DNA of 64,000 bases from positions 227,109-291,108 of the forward strand of contig LPNY01000132.1 in NCBI GenBank assembly GCA_001655195.1, in the 5' to 3' direction. Under the pieces are notes generated by a model. That model worked only from the letters and a program-made list of their open reading frames with translations. It was not told the origin of the DNA and did no database searches. The position numbers and the translations under genes were made by a program. Positions 8,750 to 17,600 of this stretch are shown here, piece by piece (position 1 is the first letter of the stretch; the number at the start of each line of letters is the position of its first letter). Origin of the DNA: Arcobacter sp. EP1. GTDB lineage: Bacteria > Campylobacterota > Campylobacteria > Campylobacterales > Arcobacteraceae.

Positions 8750-9418
8750 TTATTGCGCCTTTACAAAATCAATAAACAGTGTCATGTATTTTTCAACATG
8801 CTCTTTTCGATAAGAAGAAATCGTCTCACCTTGATAATTTAGATTTTCAAAGGTGCATAACTCTCCACTTTGTGGAATATCTTCTGTACTCATGCCAATT
8901 TTAGGACGCATATAAACCGTCGTGTTAGGTACATTTTTTTTATGTAAAGGTACAATTGAAAAAGAACTATCACCCACACAAAGGGGCTTTTTAATTTTAG
9001 CAGATGCATCAGAAAAGGATGTCACACCAGGAATAACTTCACTATTTTTATAAAGCTCTGGGTTTTGTACCTCAATTAAATCTAAGAGATAATAAACGGT
9101 ACTATAGACCGCGCTATCTCCTAAGGTAACGAAACTTAGAGTATCATACTGTTTAAAAGATTCTTGCAAAATATTGACTTGATTTTGCCAATCTTCAACT
9201 TTAAAACGCATAGGAGTATACATAGGAATGATAGGCTTATCAAACCCATGCTCATCCATCAACGCTTTGACAATTTTGTAGGTCATTGAACGTTTAAAAC
9301 TATTGTCTTCACTTTTTGTTGGAACACAAATCGCATCAGCATTTTTAAGTGCTTTTAATGCTTTTAGTGTAATCAAATCATAATCACCAGGACCTAAGGA
9401 TACCATATATAACTTCAT
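8750..9418 (-). CDS. cbiL: cobalt-precorrin-2 C20-methyltransferase CbiL
   Basis: A 222-residue tetrapyrrole methylase that adds the C20 methyl group to cobalt-factor II / precorrin-2 using S-adenosylmethionine. The glycine-rich N-terminal motif (SLGPGDYDLITLKALKAL) and the VIPGVTSFSDA loop are typical of the subgroup. The ATG at 9418 is preferred over the TTG one codon upstream. It is last in the cbiM-cbiK-cbiL unit, eight bases after cbiK. Two hairpins lie downstream. Confidence 0.9.
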   Translation of the reverse strand: MKLYMVSLGPGDYDLITLKALKALKNADAICVPTKSEDNSFKRSMTYKIVKALMDEHGFDKPIIPMYTPMRFKVEDWQNQVNILQESFKQYDTLSFVTLGDSAVYSTVYYLLDLIEVQNPELYKNSEVIPGVTSFSDASAKIKKPLCVGDSSFSIVPLHKKNVPNTTVYMRPKIGMSTEDIPQSGELCTFENLNYQGETISSYRKEHVEKYMTLFIDFVKAQ

Positions 9419-9426
9419 CAATGCCC

Positions 9427-10266
9427 TTAGTACGTCAATTCTTTATGAGCAATTCCCATCATCGTGAAACTTTCTTCAATCTCTTTAAAAATAATCTTTT
9501 GAGTTGATTCTAACTCAATAAGATTAAACTCTTTTCCTTTTGTCAACGAAGATACAAGAGATGAATCAAAGTCTGAAGTTAAATCATCTTTGATCTCATA
9601 CATATCTTTAATATAGTGATTTCCACTTACAAGTAATAATGGTACCACTTGCACTTTTTTAAAACCTGCACTTTTTATCTTTGCTTTTAAACTCTCACTA
9701 ATTTCATTATAAGGCATTGCCCCTTCTAATGAACAAGTGAAATTTTTAGGGCTAATTGCTTCTAAAAATTCAGCTGTGTAATTAATAGAATCAATTCCAG
9801 GAGTATCTAATCGTGGCGTTCCATGAATCACATAAAGATTTGCTGTCTCTTCTTGTGAAATTGCACTATTTAAACCCTTTAAAAACGAGGTTGTCTCTTT
9901 TGTTTTAGTCAAAAGAGCATTGGTACAACGTAAATTTGCCAATGAAAAGTTTTTGAAGCCATCAACAATACGTTTTAAAAACTCATGTTCATCAGTTGGA
10001 TAAATATTTACCGAAGAGATAACAACATGTTTAAAACCCATCATATCAACATCGGCTAAGGTTTGAGGCAGATTTTTATACACTTCATCTTTTTTCTTTA
10101 ACATCTTTAAAACCATACGAGAAGAAAAAGAGATAAAAACTTCACAATCAGGAAACTTATCTTCTACAACACTTTTTAAATCAAGATACTTTTGCTGTTC
10201 AATAACTGAACCAAAACAAGCGAGGACGATTGCCCTCTTCTTGCTGTAATGTCTAAATCTTTTCAT
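9427..10266 (-). CDS. cbiK: anaerobic sirohydrochlorin cobaltochelatase CbiK
   Basis: This 279-residue class II chelatase inserts Co2+ into sirohydrochlorin, the first committed step of the cobalt-early cobalamin route. The two metal-binding histidines expected for CbiK are visible as H148 (VIHGTPRLD) and H217 (SGNHYIKDM). No signal peptide is present, so it is cytoplasmic. Its ATG overlaps the cbiM stop codon (TAATG), which suggests translational coupling of cobalt import with insertion. Confidence 0.88.
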   Translation of the reverse strand: MKRFRHYSKKRAIVLACFGSVIEQQKYLDLKSVVEDKFPDCEVFISFSSRMVLKMLKKKDEVYKNLPQTLADVDMMGFKHVVISSVNIYPTDEHEFLKRIVDGFKNFSLANLRCTNALLTKTKETTSFLKGLNSAISQEETANLYVIHGTPRLDTPGIDSINYTAEFLEAISPKNFTCSLEGAMPYNEISESLKAKIKSAGFKKVQVVPLLLVSGNHYIKDMYEIKDDLTSDFDSSLVSSLTKGKEFNLIELESTQKIIFKEIEESFTMMGIAHKELTY

Positions 10267-10946
10267 TATTTTGCTGAGTTATACAGTCTTTGTTCCACAT
10301 AAGAACTGTTTTGAAATGAGCTTAATGTTTTAGCACCTGCTAATACAGCTAAATCTACTAGTGGCTCTAATAATACAACACTCATATATGCTGCTCCAAA
10401 AGAGAATACTGCACTTAAGTTCTCTACTCCAAACCCTTGACCGTAAAATGCCCAAAATGCAACCCATGCAACAATTCCACTTTGGAATGTTAATGATAAC
10501 TTTAATGCATCTTTATAAGCAATATCTTTGTATGCAATATTTTGAGGAATAATTCTTTTTGCAAGTAAAGACATTGCAAATAAAGGCATTAATAATGTTG
10601 TTACATTAACCCCATATTGTGGTAAGTCAAACGGAGCAAAGAAAAGCCCTTGAAGTAATAGCCCTGCTGCTAATGCAAAGGCTGCTGGTGCTGCACCAAA
10701 AATTAAAAAGAGTGTTGAACCTAAAATGAAATGTACTTCAGAAACACCCACTGGATAGTGAGGTAATACTTGAAAAAACATAAACACTAAAACCGTAGCC
10801 ATTAATGTTTTTGCAACCATAGGAACCATCCCTGATTGTTTAATATTATCCACTGCTAATTTTGCAGCAATACCAAATGAAACAGCAGCTGTTCCATAAC
10901 TTAAAACCATCTTTGCACCTTGTACTACACCGGCTTCTATATGCAT
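10266..10946 (-). CDS. cbiM: CbiM-type cobalt transporter subunit
   Basis: The 226-residue membrane protein is the substrate-binding component of an ECF-type cobalt importer. It begins MHI, and in the CbiM/NikM family Met1 and His2 coordinate the metal; the internal VSEVHFILGS motif also fits. Five to seven membrane helices are apparent. The usual partners CbiN, CbiQ and CbiO are not in this window. Its start follows AAAGGA, and it heads the leftward operon, divergent from cbiA across 263 bases. Confidence 0.85.
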   Translation of the reverse strand: MHIEAGVVQGAKMVLSYGTAAVSFGIAAKLAVDNIKQSGMVPMVAKTLMATVLVFMFFQVLPHYPVGVSEVHFILGSTLFLIFGAAPAAFALAAGLLLQGLFFAPFDLPQYGVNVTTLLMPLFAMSLLAKRIIPQNIAYKDIAYKDALKLSLTFQSGIVAWVAFWAFYGQGFGVENLSAVFSFGAAYMSVVLLEPLVDLAVLAGAKTLSSFQNSSYVEQRLYNSAK

Positions 10947-11102
10947 AACTTGTCCTTTATTAAGTAAGTTTTATTTTTTGTTAATTTGTTGTTATAAAAA
11001 TGTTATTTGATTAAAAAAAAGTGGAGGATCTGAAGATTCTATCTTGTTTTCGTAAGCACTTTTATGGTATAACATGTTTGTCTCAATTTTTGATAACTTA
11101 TT

Positions 11103-11154
11103 AATTGTCGAATACATCGCAATAGTTGACAATTTAAAATATCGTTTATTATAC
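11103..11154 (+). promoter_or_regulatory. cbiA promoter with overlapping dyad operator
   Basis: A consensus -35 box TTGACA (11126-11131) is followed after 17 bases by TTATAC (11149-11154), giving a start near 11160 and a leader of about 50 bases. A 9-bp inverted repeat, AATTGTCGA / TTGACAATT with a 14-base spacer (11103-11134, one mismatch), covers the -35 box. A repressor bound there would block the cbiA operon and, being between divergent genes, might also control cbiMKL. No cobalamin-riboswitch B12 box was found. Confidence 0.55.
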
Positions 11155-11209
11155 CCTCTAAGATTCTTCATAAGGCAATTTTAGCCAAAAAAAATTATAA
11201 AGAGGTAAA

Positions 11210-12481
11210 ATGAAAGCTTTATGCGTAAGTGCTATAGCATCTAATCAAGGTAAAACTATACTTACCACAGCACTTTTATATCATTTTAAAAACAGTGTGC
11301 GTCCATTTAAAATAGGACCTGATTATATTGACCCCCAATTTCATAAAGCTATTTGTCAAACCCAATCAATCAACCTTGATAGTTTTATTATGAACAAGGA
11401 ACAAGTGCAGTGGACGTTTAACCACTATAGTGATAAAAAGTTCTCTATTCTTGAGGGAGTTATGGGGTTTTATGATGGTATGGACAAAGGAAGTTCCGCT
11501 TATGATGTAACAACTTTTTTAGATATTCCTACAGTTTTATTATTGGATGGTAGTGGCTCATATATTACAATTAGTGCCGTTTTAAAGGGACTTAAAACCT
11601 ACGAAAAAGACAACACCATCAAAGCAGTTATTTTAAACAAACTCTCTTCAAGTATGCACTATGCCCTTATAAAAAAACAAATTGAGAGTGACTTTGATGA
11701 TATAGAAGTTTTAGGTTGGATTCAAAAAGATATTCAAGCACTTAAAGATACCCATTTAGGTTTAGACCTAATCAATGCTAATAAAACCATACTGGAAACC
11801 ATATCTAAAGCGGTTTTAGAAAATATCGATTTAGAAAGACTTGAAACAGTATCAAGCTATAAAAAACAAGAAAACAGCACCTACCCTTTTTCAAAGTTTA
11901 AACAAACTGAAAAAAAACTAACTATAATAAAAGATAAAAATTTCTCTTTTATCTATTATGATAATATACAATTTTTAAAAGAGGTTTTTAAAACTGTTGA
12001 GTTTGTAAATCCAAGTTTAGATGAGACAATAAACAGCGATAGTGACGTGGTTTATATTCCTGGTGGTTATGTGGAAACACCTTTAGCATATGAGAGTATC
12101 AAAGATTCTCATAAGTTTAAAGAATCTCTCATAGAACATGCAAAAACAAAACATGTTTATGCAGAATGTGCAGGACTTTTATACTTAGGAAACAGGGTTG
12201 ATGATAAAAAGATGTCATCTATTTTAGATGTTGATTTTACCCTCACACAAAAGCGTGCACGACTTGGATATTATTTTGCTAGTTCAGGTTTAAAAGGTCA
12301 TGCATTTCACTATACCAAACCCGTCAATGAAGATAAACATGATGGTGTTGATATATTAAGTAAAAAGCCGCAAGGTAAAGGTGAGTATGGAAGTTGGCAA
12401 AACAACAACGTATTTGGAACCTACTTGCACACCATGTTTAGAAACAATATTAATACAATAAAGGATTATTTTGGAATTTAA
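11210..12481 (+). CDS. cbiA: cobyrinate a,c-diamide synthase CbiA
   Basis: A 423-residue ATP- and glutamine-dependent enzyme that amidates the a and c side chains of cobyrinate. The N-terminal P-loop domain carries ASNQGKT (10-16). The C-terminal glutamine amidotransferase domain has its nucleophile C320 (AECAGLLYLG) and a C-terminal His in FGTYLHTMF. The start follows AGAGG. It opens the rightward cbi operon and overlaps cbiC by 11 bases. Length is slightly below the usual 450-460. Confidence 0.93.
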   Translation: MKALCVSAIASNQGKTILTTALLYHFKNSVRPFKIGPDYIDPQFHKAICQTQSINLDSFIMNKEQVQWTFNHYSDKKFSILEGVMGFYDGMDKGSSAYDVTTFLDIPTVLLLDGSGSYITISAVLKGLKTYEKDNTIKAVILNKLSSSMHYALIKKQIESDFDDIEVLGWIQKDIQALKDTHLGLDLINANKTILETISKAVLENIDLERLETVSSYKKQENSTYPFSKFKQTEKKLTIIKDKNFSFIYYDNIQFLKEVFKTVEFVNPSLDETINSDSDVVYIPGGYVETPLAYESIKDSHKFKESLIEHAKTKHVYAECAGLLYLGNRVDDKKMSSILDVDFTLTQKRARLGYYFASSGLKGHAFHYTKPVNEDKHDGVDILSKKPQGKGEYGSWQNNNVFGTYLHTMFRNNINTIKDYFGI

Positions 12482-13181
12482 AATTGAAGAACCACCAATT
12501 AATATTGGTGCTGATATATCTGTAAAATCATTTGAAATGATAGAAGAAGAGTTACAAGAGTTTGAAAAAGTAAAAGACTATACACCCGACCAAGTTGAAG
12601 TTATCTCACGATTAATACATACAACAACCTGTTTTGAAGAAGTATTAGAGAATATTTATTTCTCAGATAATGCTATTAAAAAGATTCAAAACTTGCTCCT
12701 TAATAAAGCAAAAATCATTGTTGATGTTAATATGATTAAAGTCGGTTTGAGTGATTTTTATCTAAAAAAATATGAAAATGAAGTTGTTTGTTACATCAAT
12801 GAGCCATTTACTTATGAAATGGCAGAAAAAAACAAAACCACTCGTTCATACGCAGCAGTAGTAGAAGCAATCAAGCGGCATAAAGACGAACCTATGATTC
12901 TAGCATGTGGAAATGCTCCTACATTTATTTATGCAGCTATTAACACGTTAATTGAAGAGAAAGTTGATCTATCAAATGTTGCCCTACTTCTCTTTCCTGT
13001 TGGTTTTGTAAATGTTGTTGAATCAAAAGATTACGGAAGACGATTCTGTGACCATTTTGATGTTGCAGGAGTCATTATGGAAGGACGATTTGGAAGTTCT
13101 ACTATGACCGTTGCTACGTTACATGCAATTTATAAACTAATCAAAGATTATGATGGAAAAGAAAAGTACAATGGAAAATAG
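12471..13181 (+). CDS. cbiC: cobalt-precorrin-8 methylmutase CbiC
   Basis: A 236-residue enzyme that moves the C11 methyl group to C12 to form cobyrinate. The catalytic histidine is H50 in SRLIHTTTC, and the conserved VDVNMIKVG stretch follows. The best start is TTG at 12471, with AAAGGA upstream, overlapping the cbiA end. The C-terminal part has the expected PVGFVNVVESK and GRFGSSTM motifs. The TTG start and overlaps imply tight translational coupling. Confidence 0.9.
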   Translation: MEFKIEEPPINIGADISVKSFEMIEEELQEFEKVKDYTPDQVEVISRLIHTTTCFEEVLENIYFSDNAIKKIQNLLLNKAKIIVDVNMIKVGLSDFYLKKYENEVVCYINEPFTYEMAEKNKTTRSYAAVVEAIKRHKDEPMILACGNAPTFIYAAINTLIEEKVDLSNVALLLFPVGFVNVVESKDYGRRFCDHFDVAGVIMEGRFGSSTMTVATLHAIYKLIKDYDGKEKYNGK

Positions 13182-13644
13182 CGTCAAAAAGGACGAAAAG
13201 CTTTATAATATTATGGGCAGTGAAGTGGTTGATGGCTTTACTTGTAAACCCAAAAAGCTCGACCCTGAAAAACCTATTATGCATTTTAAAACACAAATAT
13301 TTATGTGTCATGACGAACGTTGTGGAGCAGCACATAAAAGTGAAAACCTAGCGGCTGATTTACGAGAACTTTTAAAAGATATGGGCTTAGCAAAAGGTGA
13401 AAATAGAATCAAAATATCACGAACAGGATGTTTTGGGGCATGTCGATTTAGAAGTGTTGCTAATATTTATGAAAACACACGTATCAATGGTCATGAAAAC
13501 AATAATAATCTTTGGATTCGTAACGTTCATAAATACGACGAGTCTCAATGGCGAGCACTTTTCACTGCACTAGCTAGCAATAAAGATATTGATGATTTAG
13601 CCTTTGAACAAATTCCAATGAGTGAGCCAAAACGATATAACTAA
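13171..13644 (+). CDS. thioredoxin-like [2Fe-2S] ferredoxin within the cbi operon
   Basis: The 157-residue product has a thioredoxin-like [2Fe-2S] ferredoxin domain at about residues 40-135, with cysteines in CHDERC and in GCFGAC. No signal peptide is present. The ATG at 13171 overlaps cbiC by 11 bases; an alternative ATG lies 21 bases upstream. The gene is nested between cbiC and cbiD, whose ATG shares a base with this stop codon, so it is surely cotranscribed. A role as electron donor for a reductive corrin step is inferred: the dedicated precorrin-6A reductase gene cbiJ is not seen in the window. Confidence 0.75.
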   Translation: MENSVKKDEKLYNIMGSEVVDGFTCKPKKLDPEKPIMHFKTQIFMCHDERCGAAHKSENLAADLRELLKDMGLAKGENRIKISRTGCFGACRFRSVANIYENTRINGHENNNNLWIRNVHKYDESQWRALFTALASNKDIDDLAFEQIPMSEPKRYN

Positions 13645-14666
13645 TGGAAAAAAAGATACTAAGAAAAGGCTATACCACGGGAACCCATGCATTTAATGCA
13701 TTTTGTAAAACCCTTGAAGCCTACTTAGTAACCCGTGAAAAAAGTTATAGTAAAACGATAAAAGTAGACAATGATGATTTAGATGTTACCAAAGGGTGCG
13801 AAATTATCGTTACAATAAGTCATGATATCAATGAATTAGAGATTAATCGAACTGAGCATGAACCGCAAGTTTTTACTCAAGCTTCAAATAATTTAAAGCT
13901 CTATGCAGGATTAGGTGTTGGGGTAGTAACAAAAAAGGGATTAAAAATTAAACCCGGTTTTCCAGCTATCAATCCACAACCCCTAGAAGCTATGAAAAGT
14001 TTCTTCGAAAAAAAAGTTGCAGAGTTAAAAAACTTGCAGTTAGTTTGTACGATTAGTGTTGTAGATGGTGAAACCATAGCTAAACAGACCGCTAATGCAA
14101 AAGTGGGTGTTTTAGGAGGTATCTCAATTTTGGGAACAACAGGAATCGTTAAACCAGTATCAAGTTCAGCTTATATTGATTCAGTGAAAACAGAAATTGA
14201 GTTTGCAAAAGGAAATGAGTATTCAACCCTTTATTTTACCCTTGGAAACTCAGCATTTAAAGTTGCAACTTCAAAAATAAATGAAGAAGCAGTTATTGAA
14301 ATAGGTAACTTTGTTTATGATTCCATAGAGATAGCTTCTCAGCTAAAAATAGAAAAAGTTGTTTTTTTGTGTGGAATAGGGAAAATGACAAAAGTATACC
14401 AAGGGTTTAAAAATACCCATAATCGATTTGGAACCATCGATTTTAAACAGTTACAACAAGATATTAAAGAAGAACTAAATTATAAAGTTGATATAGAATC
14501 AACGTTAACCGTAAAAGGAATTTCTCAAGAGCTTGAAAAAGTTGGGCTTTTAGAAAACTTTTATGAAATGATAACAAAAAAAGCAAACCAACAAATAAAA
14601 ATATGGTTTAACAACTCAAATGTAGACGCCATAATACTTGAACAAAAGGAGGTTTTAGGATGGTAA
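13644..14666 (+). CDS. cbiD: cobalt-precorrin-5B C1-methyltransferase CbiD
   Basis: A 340-residue enzyme that methylates C1 after ring contraction. The signature N-terminus KGYTTGTHAFNAF is present; many relatives have Cys where this has His. Further motifs include KPGFPAINPQP and GILGTTGIV-like GGISILGTTGIV. It overlaps cbiET by 7 bases. Cytoplasmic. Confidence 0.9.
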   Translation: MEKKILRKGYTTGTHAFNAFCKTLEAYLVTREKSYSKTIKVDNDDLDVTKGCEIIVTISHDINELEINRTEHEPQVFTQASNNLKLYAGLGVGVVTKKGLKIKPGFPAINPQPLEAMKSFFEKKVAELKNLQLVCTISVVDGETIAKQTANAKVGVLGGISILGTTGIVKPVSSSAYIDSVKTEIEFAKGNEYSTLYFTLGNSAFKVATSKINEEAVIEIGNFVYDSIEIASQLKIEKVVFLCGIGKMTKVYQGFKNTHNRFGTIDFKQLQQDIKEELNYKVDIESTLTVKGISQELEKVGLLENFYEMITKKANQQIKIWFNNSNVDAIILEQKEVLGW

Positions 14667-15838
14667 CAATTGCTGGAAATGGTATGGGTGCCTATGATTT
14701 TACCAATGTAAATCTTGACACCACAACTTACGACAAAATTATTTGTGATCAAAACTTCACAGAAAATGCACACAACATCTTGAAACTAAAATTTAAAGAT
14801 GCAAAAGAGTATATACTTCAAAACTATAACAAAGAGAACATTTTATACATTGTTACAGGTTCACCACTATTTTTTAGTGCAGGAACACTGCTTGCAAAAA
14901 AGCTTCCAAAAGATGAAGTTAAGATTATAAATAATACCTCTTCAAAGAGTTATTTATTAGAAAAACTCTTTATTAGTGAGACCGATGTAAATGTTGTTTC
15001 ACTACATGGTAGAACTGCCATTGACTTAACAACATTCTTAGTTAATAAATACACCTTTGTTGTTTGTGACAAGCTCTCAATAAAGCGTTTAAACGAAGCA
15101 ATGGCTTATTTTAAAGATGACTCTATCACAACAACAATTGGTTATAAACTAGGATATGAGGACGAAATTATTCAAGAGGTGAATCTATTTGATTTTCCAA
15201 AAGAGAAGTTTGATTTAGACCAACCCTTTGTACTAATAATTCAAAGAAACTTTGAACACAAAAAGCATGTGTGTGATGATATGGAGTTTGAAACAGAACG
15301 TGGAATGATTACAAAAAAATATAAACGACACCTAAGTTTACAAAACTTAGATTTAGAGCCTAACCAACTTTTATGGGATATTGGAGCAGGTAGTGGGAGT
15401 TGTGGTATCGAGGCCTATAAACGGTATAAAACTCGCACACACTTTTTTGAAAAGAATGAGACCCGTGTTGAGTTTATAAAAGCAAATCTAACCAACCATT
15501 ATGTATGTGACTGCCAACTCTTTATTGGTGAAGCCCAAGAGATTTATCCAAGCTTAGAAGAGAATCCACAACGAATTTTTGTTGGTGGAGGTGGTGAAAA
15601 AGTGATTGCAACACTACCCTATCTTTATGAACGACTAACAGAAGATGGGATTATGTTAATTAACGCCATTACATTAAAACATTTAAGTCAAATGATTGAG
15701 GTCTTAAATAGTGCAAATATTGCCTATGATACACACTCTATTTCGTTGACAACCTATAAAGGAAAGCTTGACTTAGTCGAACCTGAACGTCAGCTATTCC
15801 AATTAAAAATATATAAAAAAACTATCAAGGAATCATAA
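14660..15838 (+). CDS. cbiET: bifunctional cobalt-precorrin-7 C5-/precorrin-6B C15-methyltransferase CbiET
   Basis: The 392-residue protein is a natural fusion. Residues about 1-200 form a tetrapyrrole methylase (CbiE, C5 methylation) with TGSPLFFSAG. Residues about 215-385 form a Rossmann methyltransferase (CbiT, C15 methylation and decarboxylation) with the SAM loop DIGAGSGSCGIEA. Fused CbiET is common (CobL in the aerobic route). An AGGAGG-type site (AAAGGAGG) precedes the ATG. It ends two bases before cbiF. Confidence 0.92.
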   Translation: MVTIAGNGMGAYDFTNVNLDTTTYDKIICDQNFTENAHNILKLKFKDAKEYILQNYNKENILYIVTGSPLFFSAGTLLAKKLPKDEVKIINNTSSKSYLLEKLFISETDVNVVSLHGRTAIDLTTFLVNKYTFVVCDKLSIKRLNEAMAYFKDDSITTTIGYKLGYEDEIIQEVNLFDFPKEKFDLDQPFVLIIQRNFEHKKHVCDDMEFETERGMITKKYKRHLSLQNLDLEPNQLLWDIGAGSGSCGIEAYKRYKTRTHFFEKNETRVEFIKANLTNHYVCDCQLFIGEAQEIYPSLEENPQRIFVGGGGEKVIATLPYLYERLTEDGIMLINAITLKHLSQMIEVLNSANIAYDTHSISLTTYKGKLDLVEPERQLFQLKIYKKTIKES

Positions 15839-15839
15839 A

Positions 15840-16589
15840 ATGATCTATTTTATTGGTGCAGGACCGGGTGATCCTGATTTAGTTACTGTAAAAGCACAAA
15901 AAATACTTCAAGTTGCTGATGCGGTACTTTATACAGGTTCACTTGTTCCAAAAGAAGTGCTCTCTTGGTGTAAAGAAGATGCAATTATAGAAGATTCTCA
16001 AGGTATGAAATACCCTGAAATCTTTGAGTTTTTACAAAATCATAAGGATAAAGTTGTAGCACGTGTTCATACAGGTGATCCTTCTATTTACTCAACCATT
16101 GCAAAACAAATTGAGTATTTAGAAGAACAAAACATTGAATACAGTGTTATTCCAGGAATTACAGCAGCATTTGGAGCGGCAGCCTCTTTAGGTATTGAAT
16201 ATACCATTCCAGGGGTATCTCAAACGATTATTTTGACCCGAGTAGAAGGAAAAACACCAAATCCTGAAAAACTTGAAAATATCTTAGCGTGTAAAAACTC
16301 TTCTTTGGCATTTTATCTATCTATTCTTTTACTTAAAAAACTTAAAAAGAAAGCCTTAGAGATGGGCTACAGTGAAGATACTCCATGTTGGGTTGTTGAA
16401 AAAGCCACATGGAAAGAAGAGAAGATTTACAAAGGAACAATTAGTGATATTGAAAATCAAGTATCTCATATCAAAGGGGTAGCGTTGATTTTATTTGGTG
16501 ATTATTTAAATCAAAAAGAGACTGAAGAGTCACATCTATATGTAAAACCTCTTGTTAAAGAGTTAGAAAAAGGAAAAACAGATGCCTAA
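15840..16589 (+). CDS. cbiF: cobalt-precorrin-4 C11-methyltransferase CbiF
   Basis: A 249-residue tetrapyrrole methylase. The N-terminal YFIGAGPGDPDLVTVKAQ, the DADAVLYTGSLV-like AVLYTGSLVP, VHTGDPSIYS and VIPGITAAFGAAA motifs match CbiF/CobM closely. It sits one base after cbiET and overlaps cbiG by eight bases. Confidence 0.94.
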   Translation: MIYFIGAGPGDPDLVTVKAQKILQVADAVLYTGSLVPKEVLSWCKEDAIIEDSQGMKYPEIFEFLQNHKDKVVARVHTGDPSIYSTIAKQIEYLEEQNIEYSVIPGITAAFGAAASLGIEYTIPGVSQTIILTRVEGKTPNPEKLENILACKNSSLAFYLSILLLKKLKKKALEMGYSEDTPCWVVEKATWKEEKIYKGTISDIENQVSHIKGVALILFGDYLNQKETEESHLYVKPLVKELEKGKTDA

Positions 16590-17598
16590 ACTTAAAATTG
16601 CAGTTGTGACTATCAACCAACCAAGTTTAGACTCTGCATGTAGACTTGTTCCTTATTTACATGACTATGAGGTTGATGTTTACGGGAAAAAAGAGTTAGA
16701 CCACAACTTGGAGAGTTTTACTACTTTTAACAAAATTGATGACATTCTACCAACTGCATGGGAAAATTACGATGCTATTGTTGCTATTTTAGCTATGGGA
16801 GCCGTTGTTAGAAAAATTGCCCCATTTTTAGAAGATAAAGCAACAGATCCTGCAGTTATTGTTATCAATCTAGCTCTAGATAAAGTAGTACCGCTACTAA
16901 GTGGTCATTTAGGTGGGGCAAATGAATTAAGTGATGTTATTGCTTCACGATTACCAGAGTGTATTAACTTTGTTTCAACGGCAACGGATCAAACTAAAAC
17001 TCTAGCTTTTGAAATGTTTGCAAAGAAAAATGATTTAGAAATCCATAACCTAAAAGAGTTAGCTCTTATTTCAAACTCTTTACTCAATAAAAAAGAGGTT
17101 GAAGTATTAACTTATGAATCCATTTTTGAAACCATTCCTAATAAAAAGAATCTCAAACTTGTTAATGAACAATCAAGTGAGTTATGTGTGAACATAACTC
17201 CCTATGATAGTGAACTACTAACATTTAAACCTAAAGTTTATTTAGGTATTGGATGTAATAGAGATACCAGTTTAGAAGATATAGAAGCAGGTTTTTTATG
17301 GTTTTTAGACAAACACAACTTAAAAGCAGAACAAATCGAAAACATTGCCTCTTTTGAAGCAAAAGCAGATGAGAAAGGTCTCTTAGAATTTGCACAAAAA
17401 TACAATTTTAATATCACCTTTTATAATGAAGCGCAAATTAATGCCTTACAAGGCGAATTTAGTCCTTCACAAGCAACCAAGTTTTTTGGACTAAAAGGGG
17501 TGGCTGAGCCCTCTTCTATTTTAGTATCAAAATATAACGAATTAATCATACCTAAAGAGGTATATGAAAAGAAAATAACCATTGCAGGAGCAGTTTAA
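16582..17598 (+). CDS. cbiG: cobalt-precorrin-5A hydrolase CbiG
   Basis: This 338-residue protein opens the delta-lactone of cobalt-precorrin-5A, releasing acetaldehyde. N-terminal and central domains carry AILAMGAVVRKIAPFLEDK and PLLSGHLGGANEL, which are CbiG hallmarks. The C-terminal domain has GIGCNRDTSLEDI. Its start lies within the end of cbiF, and cbiH follows two bases after its stop. Confidence 0.93.
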   Translation: MPKLKIAVVTINQPSLDSACRLVPYLHDYEVDVYGKKELDHNLESFTTFNKIDDILPTAWENYDAIVAILAMGAVVRKIAPFLEDKATDPAVIVINLALDKVVPLLSGHLGGANELSDVIASRLPECINFVSTATDQTKTLAFEMFAKKNDLEIHNLKELALISNSLLNKKEVEVLTYESIFETIPNKKNLKLVNEQSSELCVNITPYDSELLTFKPKVYLGIGCNRDTSLEDIEAGFLWFLDKHNLKAEQIENIASFEAKADEKGLLEFAQKYNFNITFYNEAQINALQGEFSPSQATKFFGLKGVAEPSSILVSKYNELIIPKEVYEKKITIAGAV

Positions 17599-17600
17599 AT

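Noticed and set aside
10947-11209. Cobalamin riboswitch before cbiA or cbiM
   Set aside because: No B12-box-like core was found in either direction; only the dyad and a normal promoter are supported.
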